A DNA stretch of 64,000 nucleotides from Flavobacteriaceae bacterium (GTDB lineage Bacteria; Bacteroidota; Bacteroidia; Flavobacteriales; Flavobacteriaceae). The position numbers and the translations under genes were made by a program. Where the stretch lies: contig JANTGS010000003.1 of NCBI GenBank assembly GCA_024762795.1, positions 1-64,000 of the forward strand, given 5' to 3'. Below the pieces are notes generated by a model. The model had not been told where the DNA came from. It worked only from the letters and a program-made list of their open reading frames with translations, and ran no database searches. Positions 18,580 through 28,347 of this stretch are shown here, piece after piece (the first letter of the stretch is position 1; the number at the start of each line of letters is the position of its first letter).

Positions 18580-20121
18580 ATGCAAGATAAGAAAGATAAA
18601 CTATTAAAAAGAAGAGTCGAAGCAAAAGTTGGTGGTGGAATTGACCGGATTAAAAAACAGCATCAAAATAAAAAACTAACAGCAAGAGAACGAATTGAGT
18701 ATATTCTTGATGAAGGTTCTTTTGAAGAAATGGATATGTTTGTAACACATCGAACCAGTGATTTCGGCATGGACAAACAACTTATTTATGGAGATGGGGT
18801 TGTTACCGGATATGGTACGATTAACAACAGGTTGGTCTATATTTACTCACAAGATTTTACTGTTTTCGGAGGCTCTTTATCGGAGACCCATGCCGAGAAA
18901 ATATGTAAAATAATGGACCTTGCAGTAAAAGTAGGAGCACCCGTCATTGGCTTAAACGATTCCGGTGGTGCCAGAATTCAGGAAGGAGTTCGATCGCTGG
19001 GTGCTTATGCAGACATATTTTACAGAAATGTACAATGTTCAGGAGTTATACCACAGATATCTGCCATTATGGGACCTTGTGCAGGCGGTGCTGTATATTC
19101 ACCGGCTATGACCGATTTTACACTGATGATCGAAGAATCCAGTTATATGTTTGTTACCGGACCGAATGTGGTAAAAACAGTAACCAATGAAGAGGTGACT
19201 TCTGAAGAATTGGGAGGAGCAAGCTCACATTCAACAAAATCGGGTGTGGCTCACTTTACATCAGCCAATGATGTGCAAGGTTTATTGGATATAAAAAAAT
19301 TATTAAGTTATATTCCTCAAAACAATCAGGAAAAAGCTCCAGATCTTCCTTATGAAATAGGAGATGAGCTTAGAATTGAATTAGAACATATTATTCCGAA
19401 GGACATCCACAAGCCGTACGATATCAAGGATATTATAAAAGGTATCTGCGATGACGATTCTTTCTATGAGGTCCATAAAGATTATGCCGAAAATATTGTG
19501 GTTGGCTTTGCTAGACTTGCTGGAAAGAGTGTTGGGATTGTTGCCAATCAACCATTGTTTTTAGCTGGGGTTTTAGATGTTAACAGTTCAAAAAAAGCTG
19601 CAAGATTTGTTCGTTTTTGCGATTCATTTAATATTCCATTGTTGGTTTTAGAAGATGTACCCGGATTTTTACCGGGAACTGATCAGGAATGGCAGGGCAT
19701 TATCGTCCACGGGGCAAAATTATTGTATGCCTTTAGCGAGGCAAGCGTTCCAAGAATTACTGTGATTATCCGTAAAGCTTATGGAGGTGCTTATGATGTA
19801 ATGAATTCAAAACACATTGGAGCTGATATGAATTTTGCATGGCCAACCGCAGAAATAGCTGTTATGGGAGCAAAGGGAGCCAGCGAGATTATTTTTAAAA
19901 AAGAAATTGAAAATGCTGAAGATCCCGTTGCCAAATGGAAAGAAAAAGAAGCCGAGTATGCTTATAAATTTGCAGATCCTTATCGGGCAGCACGCAGAGG
20001 ATTTGTAGATGAGGTTATATTACCCAAGAATACAAGAAGAAAACTGATCAAGGCTTTTGCCATGCTGGAAGGCAAAAAAATTGACAGGCCCAAAAGAAAA
20101 CACGGTAATATCCCCTTGTAG
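18580..20121 (+). CDS. pccB: Acyl-CoA (propionyl-CoA-like) carboxylase carboxyltransferase subunit
   Basis: 513 aa; [72 protein letters not shown]. Confidence 0.92.
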   Translation: MQDKKDKLLKRRVEAKVGGGIDRIKKQHQNKKLTARERIEYILDEGSFEEMDMFVTHRTSDFGMDKQLIYGDGVVTGYGTINNRLVYIYSQDFTVFGGSLSETHAEKICKIMDLAVKVGAPVIGLNDSGGARIQEGVRSLGAYADIFYRNVQCSGVIPQISAIMGPCAGGAVYSPAMTDFTLMIEESSYMFVTGPNVVKTVTNEEVTSEELGGASSHSTKSGVAHFTSANDVQGLLDIKKLLSYIPQNNQEKAPDLPYEIGDELRIELEHIIPKDIHKPYDIKDIIKGICDDDSFYEVHKDYAENIVVGFARLAGKSVGIVANQPLFLAGVLDVNSSKKAARFVRFCDSFNIPLLVLEDVPGFLPGTDQEWQGIIVHGAKLLYAFSEASVPRITVIIRKAYGGAYDVMNSKHIGADMNFAWPTAEIAVMGAKGASEIIFKKEIENAEDPVAKWKEKEAEYAYKFADPYRAARRGFVDEVILPKNTRRKLIKAFAMLEGKKIDRPKRKHGNIPL

Positions 20122-20142
20122 ATAGCTAAGAAAAATAGGATC

Positions 20143-20176
20143 AATTCTGTTTTGGAGAAATAATCCAAAAAGAATT
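20143..20176 (+). terminator. Hairpin in the pccB-mutA gap (attenuator/terminator-like)
   Basis: AATTCT[G]TTTTGGA-gaaataa-TCCAAAAAGAATT: 13 pairs with a single bulged G, followed by TTTA. Confidence 0.5.
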
Positions 20177-20195
20177 TTTAAAAGATGTTTTTAAT

Positions 20196-21560
20196 ATGAG
20201 TGATAAGAAAAATTTATTTAATGAGTTTTCATCTGTAAGCTCTAATCAATGGAAAGAAAAAATCATCGCTGATCTGAAAGGCGCTGATTATAATAAAACA
20301 TTGCTCACGCATACGTTGGAAGGAATTACGATCCTGCCTTTCTATCATCGGGATAATTACAGAGAATTAGAAATTCCTAACGAGAAAAAAGGGTTTCAAA
20401 TTTGTCAGTCAATACTAATTAAGGAAGAAAATGAAGCAAATTATTTAGCATTGAATGCTGTAAAACAAGGTGCGGATTGTGTCCAATTTATTGTAAATAA
20501 GATATTTGACCATAAAACTGTTCTACAGGGACTTGAAGAGGTTACAATCTATTTTCGTTTTCTTTTTTTTGATTCTGTTTTTATTACAGAGCTGGTAAAA
20601 TCATACAAGAAACTAAACCTGTATTTAAATATTGACCCTGTTGGAAATCTTGTAAAAACAGGAAACTGGTTTAATAACAAACAAGCAGATTTTGCAGTAA
20701 TCAAATCTTTCCTTCAGGCAAAGAATGATCATATTACGGTTTTGGGTGTAGATGTTACCCAATATCAAAATGCTGGTGCAAATGCTGTTCAACAGGTTGC
20801 TTATGCTCTTGCCCATGCAAGCGAATACCTGAACTTTATCGATGAAAATAAAATCAATACTGTAAAAAAGATACTTTTTAATTTTTCAACAGGAAGCAAT
20901 TATTTCTTCGAAATTGCCAAATTAAGAGCTTTTAGGTATTTGTGGAACCTTTTAATAAATGAGTACAAATTTGAGATTGAAGCAACTATTTATACCGTAC
21001 CAACAAGTCGTAATAAAACACTTTTCGATTACCATGTGAATATGCTTAGAACCACTTCTGAAAATATGAGTTCAGTTTTAGGTGGAGCAGATATAATAAG
21101 CAATGTTTCCTTTGATCATATTTTTCATAAAAAAAATGAATTTGGCGAAAGAATTGCCCGTAACCAGTTGATTATATTAAAAGAAGAAAGTAAAATCAAA
21201 AATGGCCGTGCAACCCGGGGCTCCTATTATATTGAGGATATTACCTATGAAATAGCAGAAAAATCTTTAGAATTTTTAAAAGATATTGAGAACAATGGAG
21301 GTTTTATAAAACAACTGTATGAAGGGAGTATTCAACAAAAAATCATTAAAAATGCTCATAAAGAACAGGATCTGTTTGACGAGGGTAAGCTGATTTTGCT
21401 TGGAACAAATAAATATCTGAATACAAAAGACAGTATAAAAGATATTCGAAAGAATTATCATTCCAAAACAGAGCATAAATCCAAAACTTTGATACAACCA
21501 ATAGTAACCAAACGATTGGCAGAAAACTTAGAGGCGAAAAGATTGGAGAGTGAATACTGA
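20196..21560 (+). CDS. mutA: Methylmalonyl-CoA mutase small subunit
   Basis: 454 aa, resembles a diverged MCM substrate domain (KDLKGADY-like N-terminus, RATRGSYYIEDITYEIAEKSLEFLKDIENNGGF), no B12 motif; directly upstream of the large subunit. Confidence 0.88.
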   Translation: MSDKKNLFNEFSSVSSNQWKEKIIADLKGADYNKTLLTHTLEGITILPFYHRDNYRELEIPNEKKGFQICQSILIKEENEANYLALNAVKQGADCVQFIVNKIFDHKTVLQGLEEVTIYFRFLFFDSVFITELVKSYKKLNLYLNIDPVGNLVKTGNWFNNKQADFAVIKSFLQAKNDHITVLGVDVTQYQNAGANAVQQVAYALAHASEYLNFIDENKINTVKKILFNFSTGSNYFFEIAKLRAFRYLWNLLINEYKFEIEATIYTVPTSRNKTLFDYHVNMLRTTSENMSSVLGGADIISNVSFDHIFHKKNEFGERIARNQLIILKEESKIKNGRATRGSYYIEDITYEIAEKSLEFLKDIENNGGFIKQLYEGSIQQKIIKNAHKEQDLFDEGKLILLGTNKYLNTKDSIKDIRKNYHSKTEHKSKTLIQPIVTKRLAENLEAKRLESEY

Positions 21561-21565
21561 TATGA

Positions 21566-23638
21566 ATGAGTTATAAAAAAATCAGAATGAATAAAAAAAT
21601 GTCAAGAAGAAATATCCAAAATATAAAAATCAAAAGCCGAGAGGGCAAGAATAGAACCAAAGATTTTGTTGCCGGGATAAAACCGTACCTTCGAGGGCCT
21701 TATTCAACTATGTATGTTCGCCGACCGTGGACTATTAGACAGTATGCAGGGTTTTCTACAGCAGAAGAGAGCAATGCTTTTTATCGAAGAAATCTGGCGG
21801 CAGGTCAAAAAGGTTTATCTGTAGCATTCGACCTGGCCACTCACCGGGGTTATGATTCTGATCATGAAAGAGTACGTGGTGATGTTGGAAAAGCAGGGGT
21901 TGCGATTGATTCTGTTGAAGATATGAAAATCTTGTTCAACGAAATTCCCTTGGAAAAAATGTCTGTTTCCATGACCATGAATGGAGCGGTTCTGCCAATA
22001 TTGGCTTTTTATATTGTGGCAGCAGAAGAACAAGGAGTAGAGCAGGAATTACTTTCCGGAACTATTCAAAATGATATTTTAAAGGAGTTTATGGTACGAA
22101 ACACTTATATCTATCCTCCATCTCCTTCCATGAAAATCATAGCAGATATTTTTAAATACACGGCTAAAAATATGCCCAAATTCAACAGTATTTCCATATC
22201 AGGCTATCATATGCAGGAAGCAGGGGCAACTCCGGTAATAGAGTTGGCATACACTCTTGCTGACGGTCTGGAATATATCAGAACAGGTATCGAATCGGGA
22301 ATGGATATTGATACGTTTGCTCCCCGATTATCTTTTTTCTGGGCAATAGGAATGGATCATTTTACTGAAATTGCCAAATTAAGAGCCGGCAGATTATTAT
22401 GGGCAAAGATTGTTCAGAGATTTAATCCTAAAAATCAAAAATCTCTTGCCTTGCGTACCCATTGTCAAACCAGTGGCTGGAGTTTAACAGCGCAGGATCC
22501 GTTTAATAACGTTACCCGTACAGCAATAGAGGCTATGGCTGCTGCTTTTGGCGGAACACAATCTTTACATACCAATGCCTTGGATGAAGCGATTGCCCTC
22601 CCAACAGATTTTTCAGCAAGAATTGCCAGAAATACACAAATCTATTTGCAAGAGGAAACCAATATCACTAAAACTGTTGATCCATGGGCAGGAAGTATTC
22701 TGTTAGAAAATTATACCAATGAAATTGCTCAAAAGGCGTGGAGTCTGATAGAGGAAGTGGAAAATTTAGGGGGTATGACCAAAGCTATAGAAAAAGGTAT
22801 TCCGAAAATGAGAATTGAAGAGGCTGCAGCAAGAAAACAAGCCAGAATTGATAGCGGAGAAGATATTATTGTTGGTGTAAATAAATATAAATTAAAAGAA
22901 GAAGAACCAATCGATATATTAGAAGTGGATAATGAATCGGTAAGAAATTCTCAGATAAAAAGACTTGAACAGCTAAAAGCCTCGAGAGATAAACTGAGGG
23001 TTAAAGAATCATTAGATACGTTAACCTATGCTGCAAAAACAGGAGAAGGAAATTTATTGGATTTAGCCGTAATAGCAGCCAGAAACAGAGCTACCTTAGG
23101 GGAAATCTCAGAAGCCTTGGAAAAAGTTTTTAAACGGTATAAAGCACATATTAATACAATAACCGGTGTTTACGGAAAAGAGATTGAGGGTGATAAAAGC
23201 TTTCAGGAAACGATGGAATTATCAGATAAGTTTGCAAAAATTGAAGGCCGAAGGCCTAGGATCATGGTTGCAAAAATGGGACAGGACGGCCATGACCGGG
23301 GTGCAAAAGTGGTAGCTACCGGTTTTGCTGATCTTGGCTTTGATGTAGATGTTGCTCCCTTATTTCAAACTCCGGAGGAAGTAGCAAAACAAGCTATAGA
23401 GAATGATGTGCATGTGCTTGGAGTTTCTTCACTGGCCGCAGGTCATAAAACATTAATACCTCAGGTAATTGAAGAACTGAGAAAATTTGGCAGGGAAGAT
23501 ATTCTGGTAACAGCAGGAGGTGTTATTCCTCCTCAGGATCATCAGTTTTTAAAGGATAAAGGGGTAGTTGGAGTTTTTGGTCCCGGAACAAAAATCAGCA
23601 AGTCAGCTAATGATATTTTGAAATGTTTATTAAATTAA
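21566..23638 (+). CDS. mutB: Methylmalonyl-CoA mutase large subunit
   Basis: 690 aa; [52 protein letters not shown], and B12-binding [22 protein letters not shown]. Start may be internal (MNKKMSRRN). Confidence 0.95.
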   Translation: MSYKKIRMNKKMSRRNIQNIKIKSREGKNRTKDFVAGIKPYLRGPYSTMYVRRPWTIRQYAGFSTAEESNAFYRRNLAAGQKGLSVAFDLATHRGYDSDHERVRGDVGKAGVAIDSVEDMKILFNEIPLEKMSVSMTMNGAVLPILAFYIVAAEEQGVEQELLSGTIQNDILKEFMVRNTYIYPPSPSMKIIADIFKYTAKNMPKFNSISISGYHMQEAGATPVIELAYTLADGLEYIRTGIESGMDIDTFAPRLSFFWAIGMDHFTEIAKLRAGRLLWAKIVQRFNPKNQKSLALRTHCQTSGWSLTAQDPFNNVTRTAIEAMAAAFGGTQSLHTNALDEAIALPTDFSARIARNTQIYLQEETNITKTVDPWAGSILLENYTNEIAQKAWSLIEEVENLGGMTKAIEKGIPKMRIEEAAARKQARIDSGEDIIVGVNKYKLKEEEPIDILEVDNESVRNSQIKRLEQLKASRDKLRVKESLDTLTYAAKTGEGNLLDLAVIAARNRATLGEISEALEKVFKRYKAHINTITGVYGKEIEGDKSFQETMELSDKFAKIEGRRPRIMVAKMGQDGHDRGAKVVATGFADLGFDVDVAPLFQTPEEVAKQAIENDVHVLGVSSLAAGHKTLIPQVIEELRKFGREDILVTAGGVIPPQDHQFLKDKGVVGVFGPGTKISKSANDILKCLLN

Positions 23639-23648
23639 TATATTAAAA

Positions 23649-25190
23649 ATGAATAATATGCATGCAGCAGATTTATTAACCAACAGGGTTAGATTAACGC
23701 CCGATAAAGAGGCTATCTACGATTATGATAATGATAAAAGATATACTTATAAAGAATTTAATGAAAGAGTTAACCGTGTTGCCAATTTTTTAAAAGATAA
23801 ATTAGGAATACAAAAAGGAGATCGTGTTTCGTTCTATGCCTATAATTCAATTACTTATTTGGATGTTCTATATGCTGTTGGAAAAATAGGAGCTATAATT
23901 GCTCCCCTAAACTGGAGGCTGACTGTTCCGGAATTGGCATATATAACAAATGATTCTCTTCCTAAAGTCATTTTTGTTGGGCCGGAATGGATTGAGCAAT
24001 TCAAAGAGCTCCGTAAACTTACTCATATTCAAAATATTGTAGCCATAGATGGGGCAAATATAGATGGTGCTTTGAACTATGATGAAGAGCTTAAAAAATC
24101 ATCGGTCGAAGAACCACTACGGCCTGATGATCTAAATGGGGAAGACACCTATTGTATTATGTATACTTCAGGTACAACAGGACGTCCCAAAGGAGCTATG
24201 ATTCCTCATAGGCAAGTCTTATGGAACGTGATTAATTTACCTGTTTCGTGGGGTTTAAATGAAAATGATGTAACTTTAATTTTTCTTCCTTTATTTCATG
24301 CAGGAGGATTGTTTGGTTATCTTACGCCTTTACTTTATATAGGCGGCAGAATTGTTCTAATCAAAACTTTTGATGCAGATAATACATTGAAATTGATGGA
24401 AAGTGAAGAGTGTACTGTCCAGCTTGGTGTACCTACTATTTACCAAATGTGGTATGAAAGTAATTATTTTAAGAAAGTTGATTTAAGTAAAATGAATTAT
24501 TTTATTGTTGGAGGCGCGCCAATTCCAAAACCACTAATGGAATTATGGGTTCATGATAAAAATATTACTTTCCGACAAGGTTATGGGTTGACGGAAGTTG
24601 GACCAAATTGTTTTTCAATGACCAACAAGGAAGCTAAATTAAAAATAGGCTCAATAGGTAAACCCATCTTTCACAGCCAGGTAAAACTTGTTGATGAAAA
24701 TAATAATGAAGTGCCATTGGGTGAACCAGGAGAATTAATAATAAAAGGTCCGCATGTTTGTAAAGGGTATTGGAATAATTCTGAAGCAACAAAGAAGGCT
24801 TTGGTTGATGGTTGGTTCTATACAGGAGATATGGCAAGAATGGATAATGATGGATTTTTTTATATTGCAGGTAGAGCAAAAGATATGATTATCTCTGGAG
24901 GTGAAAATATTTATTGTGCTGAAGTTGAGGCTGTTTTTAATGATCATGAAGCTGTTAAAAAATGTGCACTGATCGGTAAGCCGCATGAAAAATGGGGTGA
25001 GGTAGGACTTATGATTGTTGAATTGAAACAAAATAAGATGGTAACAAAAGAAGAATTAATCGAATTTACTCAAAAATATATTGCTAAATTTAAGATCCCA
25101 AAAGAGATTGAATTTATTGATAAGTTACCGGAAGTTACATTGGGTAAAACTGATAAAAAAGCACTTAAGGAAAAATATTTAACAATCTGA
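23649..25190 (+). CDS. AMP-dependent acyl-CoA synthetase/ligase
   Basis: 513 aa; IMYTSGTTGRPKGAMIPHRQ, RQGYGLTEVGPN, GWFYTGDMARMDNDGFFYIAGRAKDMIISGGENIY. Confidence 0.93.
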   Translation: MNNMHAADLLTNRVRLTPDKEAIYDYDNDKRYTYKEFNERVNRVANFLKDKLGIQKGDRVSFYAYNSITYLDVLYAVGKIGAIIAPLNWRLTVPELAYITNDSLPKVIFVGPEWIEQFKELRKLTHIQNIVAIDGANIDGALNYDEELKKSSVEEPLRPDDLNGEDTYCIMYTSGTTGRPKGAMIPHRQVLWNVINLPVSWGLNENDVTLIFLPLFHAGGLFGYLTPLLYIGGRIVLIKTFDADNTLKLMESEECTVQLGVPTIYQMWYESNYFKKVDLSKMNYFIVGGAPIPKPLMELWVHDKNITFRQGYGLTEVGPNCFSMTNKEAKLKIGSIGKPIFHSQVKLVDENNNEVPLGEPGELIIKGPHVCKGYWNNSEATKKALVDGWFYTGDMARMDNDGFFYIAGRAKDMIISGGENIYCAEVEAVFNDHEAVKKCALIGKPHEKWGEVGLMIVELKQNKMVTKEELIEFTQKYIAKFKIPKEIEFIDKLPEVTLGKTDKKALKEKYLTI

Positions 25191-25239
25191 AAGGGGCTAA
25201 TAAAATATTAACAATATGTAATTTATAAAATAATTAAAA

Positions 25240-26226
25240 ATGGTAGAAAGAGCAAAACCAACAAAAAGCGGATATCTGAATATCCCTAATGAAAATATTA
25301 GAATATACTGGGACTATTTTGGAGAAGGTAAAAAAGAAGTTTGCGTTTTTATGAATGGTCTGGCTATGCTAACCGAAGGTTGGTATACATCTGTGCCAAA
25401 AGTCTATCCTGAATTTGATGTTCTTCTATTTGATTACAGAGGACAAGGTAAATCAACAAGAGATGATGCGCCATATTCTATTAGTGACTTTGCTGATTAC
25501 TGTGCTATGATATTGGATGAATTAAAAATAGATAAGGTTCATACTCAGGGAGTATCTTATGGAGGTTTTATTGCTGCTGATTTTGGAAGACTACATCCAG
25601 ACAGGCTTTATACACAAACTCTGTCAGGAATACTTTTAACCCCCGAACTGATGTTTCAACCCTGGTATCAGAATCTTTCATTAGATTTTTATAACAATGC
25701 TTTAAAAATTGATAAAGAGTTTTTTAATTTATATACAAAGTATTTATATGAGAAAACCTTTAGTGAGAAATTTATCAGAATGCTAACTGAAGAGAGAATT
25801 GAAAGAATGAGGACTAAATTCTATGAGAACTATAAAGATAGTCTTCACAGTATAATCAGACTTACAGAAGCCCAGGACCCATTCTTTGAGAAGATTAAAA
25901 ACGGTAAAAGTGATTATAGTCAATGTAAAGCACCCACCTTAATTATTGCCGGAGAGCATGATAGAGCGATACCGGTCTGGATGCAGGAAAAACTTTTGGA
26001 TATCTATGAAGATTCCAGAATGTATATTCTTCCTGAAACCGGGCATCTAACCTATTTTGAAGAAAGTGAAATATTTTGGGAAAATTTCTTGGCAGTTGCC
26101 AGAAATAAATCACTGAATTATAATATTGAAATTAATAATAGATTAGACTATTTGGTACCCGGTCAAAGAGCAAAATATATTGGGGTTCCTTCTAATAAAA
26201 TACATGAAAGATTTAATCCTAAATAG
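25240..26226 (+). CDS. Alpha/beta hydrolase
   Basis: 328 aa; LLFDYRGQGKST, nucleophile elbow GVSYGG, IIAGEHDRAIPV, PETGHLTYFE. Confidence 0.88.
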   Translation: MVERAKPTKSGYLNIPNENIRIYWDYFGEGKKEVCVFMNGLAMLTEGWYTSVPKVYPEFDVLLFDYRGQGKSTRDDAPYSISDFADYCAMILDELKIDKVHTQGVSYGGFIAADFGRLHPDRLYTQTLSGILLTPELMFQPWYQNLSLDFYNNALKIDKEFFNLYTKYLYEKTFSEKFIRMLTEERIERMRTKFYENYKDSLHSIIRLTEAQDPFFEKIKNGKSDYSQCKAPTLIIAGEHDRAIPVWMQEKLLDIYEDSRMYILPETGHLTYFEESEIFWENFLAVARNKSLNYNIEINNRLDYLVPGQRAKYIGVPSNKIHERFNPK

Positions 26227-26233
26227 ATGAAAT

Positions 26234-27043
26234 ATGGAATTACAATTAAAAGATGGGGGAACTCTTTATTATGAAATTCATGGAGAAGGTGAACCTCTAA
26301 TTATTATGAATGGTTTAATGATGACTTGTGGGAGTTGGTATGAACTGATCCCTCACTTATCTCGCAACAACCAGTTGATCCTTTTCGATTTTAGAGACCA
26401 GTTGAAGTCTTCCAAGCTAGAGCATGGTTATCAAGCAAATGTTCATAGTGAGGATGTCATTCAATTACTAAATCATTTAAAGATTGATAAGGTCAATATG
26501 TTTGGTGTATCCTATGGAGGGCAGGTTTCTTTAGACTTTGCGATTAAGTATCAGGACAGGTTGAGTAGACTTATGCTAATGTCTATTGGCCCAAAAGCTA
26601 CCAACTATCTTCGGGCAATAGGGGAGTCATGGGAGGAAGCAGCAAAACTGGGTGATGCTGAAAAATTCTTCACAATTGGTATGCCTTTTGTATATGCACC
26701 CAATTTCTATGCTACACATCTTGAATGGCTTGAAACAAGAAAAGAGATGTTTAAAAATTTTCTGAATAAGGAATGGTTTGATTCCTTCCTGCGTCTTTCT
26801 TATAGTGCAAAGAATTTTGATTACACTAATGATATTAAGAAAATTAAGGTTCCGTCTTTGATGGTTTGTGGAGATGCAGATCAATTAACTACGGTTAATG
26901 AAATGAAACAAATGGCTGCTCAGATGGATAATTCAACTGTATTAGTAATTCCGGATGCAGGTCATGGTGCTATTTTAGAAAAACAAAAGTCATTTGTTAC
27001 TGCTATCAATGGTTTTTTAGCCAGTGATTTTAGTAGGAGTTAA
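26234..27043 (+). CDS. Alpha/beta hydrolase
   Basis: 269 aa; LILFDFRDQLKSS, GVSYGGQ, MVCGDADQLTTV, PDAGHGAILE. Confidence 0.88.
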   Translation: MELQLKDGGTLYYEIHGEGEPLIIMNGLMMTCGSWYELIPHLSRNNQLILFDFRDQLKSSKLEHGYQANVHSEDVIQLLNHLKIDKVNMFGVSYGGQVSLDFAIKYQDRLSRLMLMSIGPKATNYLRAIGESWEEAAKLGDAEKFFTIGMPFVYAPNFYATHLEWLETRKEMFKNFLNKEWFDSFLRLSYSAKNFDYTNDIKKIKVPSLMVCGDADQLTTVNEMKQMAAQMDNSTVLVIPDAGHGAILEKQKSFVTAINGFLASDFSRS

Positions 27044-27369
27044 AAAAGTATTTTATATATCTATTTACCTTTTTCAATTTTGATGGAGATATTGAGTAAC
27101 TGTACGGAAATAGTCTCTGAGTAACTCAGTGATTCTTCGTGCAACTTAGTGAAATAATTCTTTTATAGACAAACATAAAAACAAAACAACAAACAGTTTT
27201 TTTTGTGAGATCTTAGGAGATTTATGATACATTGATGCTGTGATACGGTGAAGCAGTGTGCTACCTATGGGGATGTCTCTCAGGTGGCCGGATTTATCGG
27301 AGGAATCTCAACTCTCCTTTTTTTAAAAAGTAATATCCTTAAAGAAAATTTATTGAAAAGAATTAACAA

Positions 27370-27402
27370 TTTGCTGTAATCTATTTTAATACATTATATT
27401 TG
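27370..27402 (+). promoter_or_regulatory. Bacteroidetes-type promoter upstream of parA leader
   Basis: TTTG at 27370-27373, 21-nt spacer, TATATTTG at 27395-27402. Confidence 0.6.
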
Positions 27403-27408
27403 TCATGT

Positions 27409-27470
27409 TATACCCAAAAGGTATAAATTGCTAAGAAGAAGCTGATGGTAAAACGTTGGCTTTTCTTTTT
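27409..27470 (+). ncRNA. Candidate short leader/small RNA ending in an intrinsic-terminator-like stem
   Basis: TATACC-CAAAA-GGTATA hairpin at 27409-27425, then AAGAA(G)AAGC...GCTTTTCTT stem (27433-27442/27459-27467) running into TTTTCTTTTT. Confidence 0.35.
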
Positions 27471-27511
27471 AAATTGGTAAGAATTTGTAAAAAAACAGTA
27501 ATTAATTTGGT

Positions 27512-27530
27512 AACTAAATTTAATTTAGTT
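27512..27530. promoter_or_regulatory. Perfect 19-nt palindrome upstream of parA
   Basis: AACTAAATT-T-AATTTAGTT, 43 nt before the parA ATG. Confidence 0.55.
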
Positions 27531-27573
27531 TTAAATAATTGTATTTTTACACCTTTAAAAATCATAGGATTTA

Positions 27574-28347
27574 ATGGGAAAAATTATAGCAATTGCTAAT
27601 CAGAAGGGGGGCGTAGGGAAAACTACAACTACCGTTAATCTTGCTGCATCATTGGGAGTTCTTGAAAAAAAAGTTCTGCTGATCGATGCTGATCCTCAGG
27701 CGAATGCAACTTCTGGATTAGGAATTGATGTGGAAAGTGTTAAAAAAGGAACCTATCAGGTGCTCCTGCATGAAGCCTCTGTTAAAGACAGCATTCAAAA
27801 AACAACTTCCCCAAATGTGGATATAGTACCTTCGCATATCGATCTGGTTGCCACCGAAATAGAGCTGGTAGATATAGAGAATCGTGAATATATGCTGAGG
27901 GAATCCGTAAAGGAGATCAAAGACCTCTATGATTATATTCTGATAGATTGTGCTCCTTCATTGGGTTTGATCACTCTGAATGCACTTACCGCTGCTGACT
28001 CGGTGATCATCCCGATACAATGTGAGTATTATGCTTTGGAAGGTCTGGGTAAACTGCTCAATACTATAAAAAGTGTCCAGAAAGTTCATAATCCTGATCT
28101 GGAGATTGAAGGAATGTTGCTTACCATGTACGATTCGAGATTACGTTTATCCAATCAGGTGGTCAATGAAGTAAAAAAGCATTTTCAAAATATGGTTTTT
28201 AAAACCATTATTCAAAGAAATATTCGCTTAGGTGAAGCACCGAGTTACGGGGAGAGCATTATCGCTTATGACGCAACTAGTAAAGGAGCCGTGAATTATC
28301 TCAACCTGGCCCATGAAATATTAAAAAAGAACAACAAGGATGGCTAA
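27574..28347 (+). CDS. parA: ParA/Soj chromosome-partitioning ATPase
   Basis: 257 aa; AIANQKGGVGKTTTTVNLAASL deviant Walker A, LLIDADPQANATSGLG. Confidence 0.95.
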   Translation: MGKIIAIANQKGGVGKTTTTVNLAASLGVLEKKVLLIDADPQANATSGLGIDVESVKKGTYQVLLHEASVKDSIQKTTSPNVDIVPSHIDLVATEIELVDIENREYMLRESVKEIKDLYDYILIDCAPSLGLITLNALTAADSVIIPIQCEYYALEGLGKLLNTIKSVQKVHNPDLEIEGMLLTMYDSRLRLSNQVVNEVKKHFQNMVFKTIIQRNIRLGEAPSYGESIIAYDATSKGAVNYLNLAHEILKKNNKDG

